NCBI RefSeq assembly: GCF_040954645.1
Contig: NC_092811.1
Span: 83,771,063-83,835,062, forward strand
Direction of reading: 5' to 3'
DNA: 64,000 nt
Source of the DNA: Diabrotica undecimpunctata
Taxonomy: Eukaryota > Arthropoda > Insecta > Coleoptera > Chrysomelidae
Below, one piece after another: positions 38,501 through 47,500 of this stretch (positions within the stretch are counted from its first letter, which is position 1; every line of letters begins with the position of its first letter). The notes below the pieces were generated by a model, which had not been told where the DNA came from, did not search any database, and saw only the letters and a program-made list of their open reading frames with translations. The position numbers and the translations under genes were made by a program.

Positions 38501-41500
38501 TTCAATTCTTCTTCTAACAACTTTCGATGAAAATTCTGTGGTTTTTGGGGAATGGGATTCAAACCAGCAAAAATGTATGCCATGGATCTTGTTTCTCAGG
38601 CGCCTGTTCTCATAAGGGCTTCATTAAAGATTAAAAACAATGTTTTAAAATTAAATAAGTACGTATCGAAAAATGATCAAAGGTTTGAACTTAAATTTAC
38701 TTGTATTTTTAAGCCTTGAAAATCGCAATTTTGCATTTTTTGTGAGTTTTAAATTGTTTATAACTCGAAGACGATCAAGTTTTCAGAAAAATTACAATAG
38801 ATTTATTTTGTCTAGAATTTGTTGTGAATAGGTTTTCATTTTTTTTAAATATATTTCTCAGGCAAATTTAATTTTCGATGTAAACAGTACTTTTCAAATA
38901 CCTTCATGAAACGCCACTGATAGAGTAAAGAATTAACGAATCGGATAATTTGTGCTGACCAAATTTTAATTTGAAAAAACGCATCGTGAATACACCTATT
39001 GTTGCAGATGGCTCGCTGTAGAGAACCGTATATTATTTATTAAAATGTACGGAGGTTAAAATGTTATGTATTAAAATACTACGACGTATTGCATTTGCAC
39101 CTCGTATACTTAGTAGATTCTGTTACACGTATGCAGCCGCTCCTTAATTTCTTGATGGATGGTCCTACCAGAGATCTAAGAGAGTCATTAATATTTATTA
39201 ACGAAGTGTCTACCGCAAGGCAACGGGAGATCGCCTCTGGATAGGATCGTACTTTTATTTTCGATTTGCCTTACTTATTCGATTGTTAGGTGTGTTTATA
39301 AGCCGGTCTTTATCATTGTCTACTAAAATTATAATGGTTGAAAAAATATTTACATACACTACATTCACATATTTACAAAACTTTATCATTTCTAAATAGG
39401 GTAAGCGAAACATTACTTTTTCTTACCAGTGCTTTTAGCTTATGCCATATGTGTTCAATAGAATTGAACATGCAATAGTAAGGAGGAAGTCTTAATACTG
39501 TATGACCCATTTCTTCCGCCAAACTGTCGCAATAATATTGTTTTCTGATGGAAAATGGTTTTAAGTTTTAAGTAATTGTTTTTAGAATAATTATCTTCAT
39601 AATATATATCGTTTTCCAGTATATATTCCTTAATTCTAAGTTTGGTGTCATTAGAACATGGAACTTTATTCAACCTACGACTGTGGTAGCTGGCATTGTC
39701 CATCACAATAACACTGTTTGGTGGTATATTTGGTAATAACTTCGTTGAAAACCAGTTTTCAACTAATTCTGACGTGGTGTCATCATGATAGTCGACACGG
39801 GAGTCCTTAATGTTTTTACATGACAAGGCTAAAGCATTAGCTATAAAATCATTTTTTGTTCCTGCATGGATTATTGTAACACGTTTTCCTTTATTTGATG
39901 GAGCTTTTGTTGTACAACAGTTCAACACATATGGCATGAGCTAAAAGCATCCGTAAGGAGAAGTAATGTTTCGCCCACCCTAAATTCATTTGTGGTTTGT
40001 CTAATTGAATAAGAAATGGAGAAAATAGCCAATGACAGCTGGAAAAATAGTATTGTCCATGTTCTAAAGATGAAAAAGATCTTATATAAATACAGATAGG
40101 TTGCTCAAAGAAACAATTATTATAGATCAAGATAACGACAGTGATAGTGAAACTGACTTGTCCATGTATTTTTTTTAAATATAAGTACTTTTTGAATTAA
40201 ATTTATAAATTGTAAACTTTCTATGTATACGTAAATTACGTAAATATTTTTAAATTCAGTTGATAACGGTATAAAACCAGCAGACACACCTCAATTTTGG
40301 AAATATTTTTTCTATTTTTGGATGCTATTATAACTTTAGTAGACAATGATAAAGACCGCTTTTAAACACACCTAATAATCGAATAAGTAATGCAAATCGA
40401 ATATAAAAGTACGATTCTGTCCAGAGGCGATCCCGCGCTGCCTTGCTGTAGACACTTATCGATAATAAATATTAATGAGTCTCTTAGATCTCTGGTAGGA
40501 CTATACAATAAAAAATTAAGGAGGGGCTGCTATAGGTGAAGATGCTATGTACCTAACGGTTACCGCAGCGCTACTGACGAAGTGAATAACTATGTAAAGA
40601 CGCTCAGGTCGAATCAGTATGAAACTAAAGATCTGCACTGGATCTATGTCAATGGTGCTTACAGTACCTTAATATGGTCTGGATAAGATGCTTTTGTATA
40701 ACTTTATTTGCGGATAGTTCTATCAATTACATAAAATTAAGTTACTTCTTTAAATTGATCAAATTCTGGTTATAGAGACCTTTAAAATTCATTAAGTTAA
40801 ATAGGTTTATTATATTTGTTTTTGATAAATTTAAATAATTTAATAAAATGCTTTTAAATTTTGTAGCTGCACGAGCCGAAACTCTTGGCAAAAATGCCTA
40901 CGCTGCCTTGGAGAAATCAGTAAAGACTATTAACTGCGACTACTTGGATTTATATTTGATTCATTTTCCTGGAATTCCATCGCCCAAGAAGGAAAATTAT
41001 TCAGCCCTGCGCGACGAAAGCTGGCAACAATTGGTTAAGGGTGTCAAAAATGGTTTAACTAGAAATATTGGAGTATCAAACTACAATGTTCATCATTTAA
41101 CTGAACTAGTTAATAATGATCACGGTGTTAAAGTTGCAGTTAATCAGGTATTGAATGTAAATCTTTAATAATTTTATGTATTCATACTCATTTTCAGTGC
41201 ATTGTTATCATTTAAATATTCTAAATTCATCAACCTACATTCAACTGCCGTACATTATGGCTGTCCGTACGGCCGTCTTATATTCGAGTAATTTGACTAA
41301 TGTGAATATTTTCATTCCCTGTATTCCATATAAATAGAAGCGAAATAAAAAAAAACAACATTGGTTGTAGGTTGAAAGTGCACTCTTTACAGTAAGGATC
41401 CTGGTCTGTACAGAAAAATGTAACTGGATTCGGAATAATACTACAATTTAGCTGCATTCGTAGTTTATTGGCCAAATCGTTCTAGTCATGGTATTAATAG

Positions 41501-44500
41501 AAAAAGAATTCGGATATCCAATGTCCTAAAATCTTTATAGACCATAATAATTAAAAAATTCTACAACACAAAAAAATTGTACACCAATGATGGCATTTTT
41601 CGAGGTACAATGTTCCTATAGCAAACAGAGCTAAAGTTCAGTTTCCATGTAAGGACTATTTTAGGAGAAATACCATTACCAGTTAGAAAAATTAGGATAC
41701 GTACTTGGAATCATGAATGCCGATTTCCAAAGTTTCGGTGGAATTTTTCTCCTACATAATACACGCTTACTTCTATTTTCTCTCTCTTATTCTATCTCTG
41801 TTATATTTATTTCCATTGATGTCCTAGTTTGTTTGTAACTGAGTTCAGTTTTTTTGAAACTAAAAAAGTATTTTTATGTTGTCCGCAGAAGTCGTAATAA
41901 CCTTGTTGTTTGCGTTTAGTCTAGAATTTTCCCAGTAAGCTAAACCATGTACCTTTTTCCATTTTGGAAGATTTTCCACTTTGTGGCTCTTTGGTAGACC
42001 ACAGGAGAATTCTGCTCCGATAAAAGGAGTACCAACCCCTTCTTTAACAAGGCTTTCAGAAATCTTAAATTACCAAACAAATCATTTATGCCCTGGTACC
42101 CATAACAAAGATACCTTTTTACAGTTGAGTCCACGGTTCTTTACCCGTGAGTCATCATTTAAAGCATACGAAATAAGTCGAAAATTTACTCCAAGCAATA
42201 GCAAGTGACAGAAAGTGGCTACTGCTCCGATCACTGATTATATTATATTATTTGACGTTATCAAATAAATAGAATGTATAATGTTAGTTTTGCTTTAACA
42301 ATTTGGTACAGAATTACAGCTATATTTGAAGTAGGTAGCTTAATAAATTCTTTTAACAGCATTAGTAAATAATAAATAAATAAACAATTTAAAAAAATAA
42401 AATTAAATATACAATAATATTAAATTTACAGTAGATTAGATTATTTATAGATTAGTTATTTTCTTCTCCTAATGCAAAGAACCGCACATTTGCCAGACTG
42501 TCACACTGACATAAAATGTGCTCTGTGCTGTTTCTTTCTCGAGGTGACAGAATCTGCACAGGTCATCATCTGATAATCCCATCAGCTTCAAGTGCCTATT
42601 GAGCTTACAGTGCCCTGTTAGAAGACCTACTATGACCTTGACTGCTTTCCTGTCTTTGCTTATTAGGTCTGCCGTAAATTTTGGCGAATGTTCTGTAATG
42701 AACTGTTTCGCCTGTCTTTGTCCTGGTGAATTCCTCCACCATTTCAGAGATTTATGAGCTACCCACTTCCTTGTAGCCGTTCTTGTTGATTTTTTACAGT
42801 TTGAAATTTACAGTATGTTGATGTAATAGGTAAATATTAATATTACACATATTTTCTCCCATAATAAACCGCTGTTCAGTTAATTTTTTAGTATGTTCTA
42901 CAAACTTTGTCCAGGAGACATCGTTACACTTTTCGATTGCTTTTTGAATATATGTATTATAGTTAGTCTGGCAATCTGCCCATACTAATTCGATAGCATT
43001 AAAATTTGGGTGATACAGTGGCAATCTAAGCACTTCGTGTCCATGTTCGCGTATCAATTCATCTACAATATATATTTTCTTGTCGATTCATCTTGACCAA
43101 TTGTAACAATTCTGGTTTTAACTAATGTTTAGTGTTGTCCAAATGCAAGAATAAGACGAGACTTAGTCAGTCGTAGTCTTGGTATTGCGCCAATATACCT
43201 GGTCTTTATCTTGGTATTGGGCTCCCGGTCTTGGTCTTGATCTTGGTCTTGCAGCAAGAGTCTTGTAAGTCTCGTAGTTACCCATTAGCCTATTGCTATT
43301 TATCAAATGTTACTTTAGATCTTAGAACAACTTAACAGAGTAGGTACATTTTAAGCAAAAATTAACAGTCATAATAAGGACCAACCAAATTAATAAATCT
43401 TTCTAAACAACTGACACCGAGTGGAAATTGAACCCACGATCTAACTAAGCGATCCGTGCTATGCTCTAACTAACTGGGCTATCTACCATGTCCCAAGGAA
43501 GTCAATCTGTTTCTTAATAAACGTTTGCATTTAATAAGCTTACATGTGCTAAAACATGGTTAAAACACAAATGAACCAAATTAATGACATAAAGTTGACT
43601 GTATTTTAAAGAACATTATCTGTCTAGAAAGGAATTGATGGACTTACACCTTATATGAAATGGAATAAAAGAGTTATACAATTTGCCATTTATTTAAATA
43701 AAAATAAAATACAAATTAAATTACAGAACAGTACGCAACAGCTTTGACATTACTGTTATTGTATATTAATTTTTTGACAAAGAATTAATACAAAGTAATC
43801 CAGTTTACTGAACTTACCATTTATATAAATCAAAATACAACACAAATTTAATGACAGAACAGTACAAAATAGCCTTTGACATTACTGTTACTTTATATTA
43901 ATTCCTTTGACCAAGAATTAATACAAAGTAACCATCTGGCTGGCACCTCACTTAACTTATTTCTGTGTTTTCTAATTACTGTTGATGCTTTAGAAAATAA
44001 TCTCTCTGGGTACTGAAGTGACAGGTACAGGTATTGAGTGAAAATCACGGGCCATCTTCGATAGTCGGATATTGTGTCTCATGCGTCCTCCACCACTCTA
44101 AAATGTCTATCAAGCTGGCGGCTCTGAGTTTACTTAAATACCTACTCCTTTAACTCATCAATAACTAAGCCTTGATAACAGGATCTAGATCCAGAAGTCG
44201 AGGGACATGCATATAGTTTCTCAAAGTCTATTAGGTCTTCATCTTCATCATATTCAAATACTTTCTTTTCATTTTTTGGCGATTCTAGAGATTTATTTAC
44301 TGAGTGTAGAGTTTTATGTTCTTTATAAAGTTCATTAGATTTGCGCAGGCTTTTTGTTTTAATTTGCTTTCCCCATAATGGCATGTCAAAAGTCCGAGCC
44401 TTATGCCTTGGGTCTAAAATTAAAGAGATACAATAAATCCAGTTGCTTTTTTATAATGTCATAGCATTTGATCTCGAGCTGCTTGAAAACCCAGAATGAG

Positions 44501-47500
44501 CCTTTTATCCAATTGAGATCGATTAGGTTTCTCATCGAATTGTTTTATGATAGATTCAATTTTATCGAAGAGATTAAATGATACAATGATTATAGTTCTA
44601 ATATATTTTTCTCTACCAAGTTTCGTTGACAAAAGTTTAAAGTTTATTAGAAACTTATGTATTTTTCGAGTATTTGCCATTCACTATCTGTGATTTGGAA
44701 ATCATTCAATTCGGTGACAGATGTCCACAATATGTTAATGCCAGTTCTTACTTTTAAACCAAATCCAATCATATCATGTGTGGAATTCCATCTCGTTGAA
44801 CAGTCGAGTATGGGATTCAGATTTGATGGCACGTCAGCTGCTTCAGAAGCAAATTGAAACTTCCTCTTCAATGTCTCACTTGTTTTTATTTTAACTAACT
44901 TATTACTTAACTTATTTGAATCTTCGTCACTCATGTCAAATTACTCCGAGAACCACAAGGATTAGATGAAAAGCAATTATTACATTAGACTCAAAAGAAA
45001 GTTCAATTGGGAATGAAGTTAAGTGGTGTCGAAAAAGTAACTACTCGTTACTTTATATTCGTTACTATCCATTACCCTAAGCAGAGTATATTTCTTAAAA
45101 ATAATGCTTTTGCGCATTAAACTGTGCCCTAAGTACCGAATACCAAATAGAGAATTATATATCGTTAGTTCGTTACTTTAAATATTTCGGCATTTTGTTT
45201 AAACCTGAATGATGACCTCATCGCACACTCAGCAGAAATGATGTTTAGTCTTAGGCATGGACGTATAAACATAGATGGACCCAGCAATAAGATACCTTAA
45301 ACACACACTGTTTTAAAGCTTCGATATTAATGGACAAGAGGGTAAAGGGGAGTAAAACGGGTATCGATAGACTGTGATACTTCCTCAATGAGCATAAGCG
45401 TGCTTGAATTTTTACTCGCGGCGATAATTATTCAGACGTTAATAATTGGAAGTAGTAATAATGTATAAAAACACGTTTTTATAGAAAAAATAAAATACAA
45501 TTTTATTTGCTTTAAAATTAATACAATAAAATATAGTTGAGCTCAAGTTAATTTTTTAATAGGTATCAAATAATCCTACGATAAAAAAAAACAATTAAAA
45601 AATATACATTTGTCAAATTTAAGTACATACCTATATTTATTGATAATGTGTTAAAACATATTTTTTCAAATTGTGACAAATTTGTTTTAATACAATATCA
45701 ATAGATTCCACGTAGTAAGGGTTTCTGCTACAAAATTATTTATTGATCATTCCAAAGCTCTTGCTGGCATTTGACATAAAATTATTTGCAAATATACCTA
45801 CTTATTAAAAAGTAGGCGCGAAAATGTATAAATTATTGGAAAGCTATTTACCGAACAGAAATATTAAAGTAAAAATGGTAAATAGACATAATAGAAGACG
45901 TTGGTATAAAAATAAATTTTTATTGATTGCGAAATAAAACAGTCTTAGTAAGAACGCTTCTTATGCGCACGGTGTTAGCATCTAAAGTAGTCCTCGTTTC
46001 ATGATGAATTCCAATTTTAAAATATTTCTCAAGAACCAATTTTAAAAGTTGCATAGAGTGACCATCGATTTCATCTTCATCATACATATGGTCACCAAAA
46101 TGCTCATAGATTGATTGTGGGACATTTTGTATGGTTTTATTAATCAAAATATTCATAAGGTTTTTAACTAGTCTGTTGTAGATATTTATAGTTTTATTAA
46201 AAAATCTGAAATATTTTTCAGCTTCCTTACAAGTTTAAATAACCAAACAGGATGCTTTTGAAATGTTTTTTTATACTGTTTTCTCTGTTGAAGTTTAGAG
46301 TAAGTTTCATCATTAATCAATATTATTTGGAAACCTACATAGAAAAATAAATGAGTTTTATTCATTTCACTAATTTATTGTTAATTCATGAGAAATATTA
46401 AATTAAAAAGCTACTAAACAGATCTTTTTAATCAAATGATGTCTACTTACAATTTAAAAATGTCTATACTAATTTCATGAACTAATATCTTGTTCAATAC
46501 ATTAATTAATATGAATAAACCCAATGGTACGCCTATGAAAGACATATTTTAAAATGTAAACACACAGGCTTCCTCAGTTCCTCATCTTAAATAATGTAAA
46601 CAAACAGTACTTACAAATTAAATGAGACATTGGGATGTAAATATTTCGTTTTTTTTGCAAATGCAAAACTGTAGCACCATTATTATAATTTGTTTATTTC
46701 ATTATTTACAAATATCACTTAAAATACAGCCAAAATATCGAAAAACAACTTTTCCTCATCTTGGGTAAAAAGTAAACAAACATGGACATGACATGGAACA
46801 GCATTTGAAGTTTGACGTAGAGCCATAAGACAGAGAAATGTAAACACCGTTGCCATTAATAAATAGGTTTCAGTGCTTCTACATATAAAATAATTGGTTG
46901 ATATCTGTTATACGCTATTATTAAATGATATGCACACTATGTGCACATTTGATGTTTTAATTACAATTAAATATATTAATATAAGTAATAAATTATTATT
47001 TTGGTTTGATAGCACCTGTAGAGTATAAAATAAATATAGTAATATTTTCAGCGATACGTGAATAAGATATTTTAATAAAAAAATGTGACAACATTTGAAG
47101 GTGCTGAGAATGTGACCTAGTCAAATAATTTTGGCTTCACAATTTTATGTAAATAACTGAGTCCATCTGTGTTTATACGTCCATGGTCTTAGGCCAATAA
47201 GATTTGTGTTATTTAGATTTCTCCTAAGTAAATTATAATGAAGAAAAAAATTGAATTATTAAGTGGGTGTTCTTAACAGTAGTTATGCTAACCTTATTAT
47301 GTTTTTTATCAGCTAAGGTGACATATTTTTAAAGAGTTTCAAGTGTTCTTTTAATGAATGTTTTGATTCGCTATGTATGTTTATGGTATTTTTCGTAAAG
47401 TCCAATTTAAAAAAAAATTGCTACATATTTTTTTTGCGTCTCATAGAGTCTCTAGGCATATATACGAACTACTATACTCCCTAAAACGATACTCAGTCCT

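Larger units (their letters stand above)
39133..40530. mobile_element. Palindromic DDE transposon with inverted arms over 200 bp
   Basis: The left arm from GCAGCCGCTCCTTAATTT (39133) and the right arm reverse complement from GCAGCCCCTCCTTAATTT (40530) share GTCCTACCAGAGATCTAAGA. They also share GATCGCCTCTGGA and CTTTATCATTGTCTACTAAA over about 210 bp. Flanks are TAT/TAT. Both arms end in a transposase C-terminus pointing outwards: EHIWHKLKALVRKSNVS on the minus strand and EHIWHELKASVRRSNVS on the plus strand. Confidence 0.85.

Noticed and set aside
43430..43490. Functional tRNA gene
   Set aside because: A and B boxes are present, but the acceptor stem does not pair and the arms are irregular.
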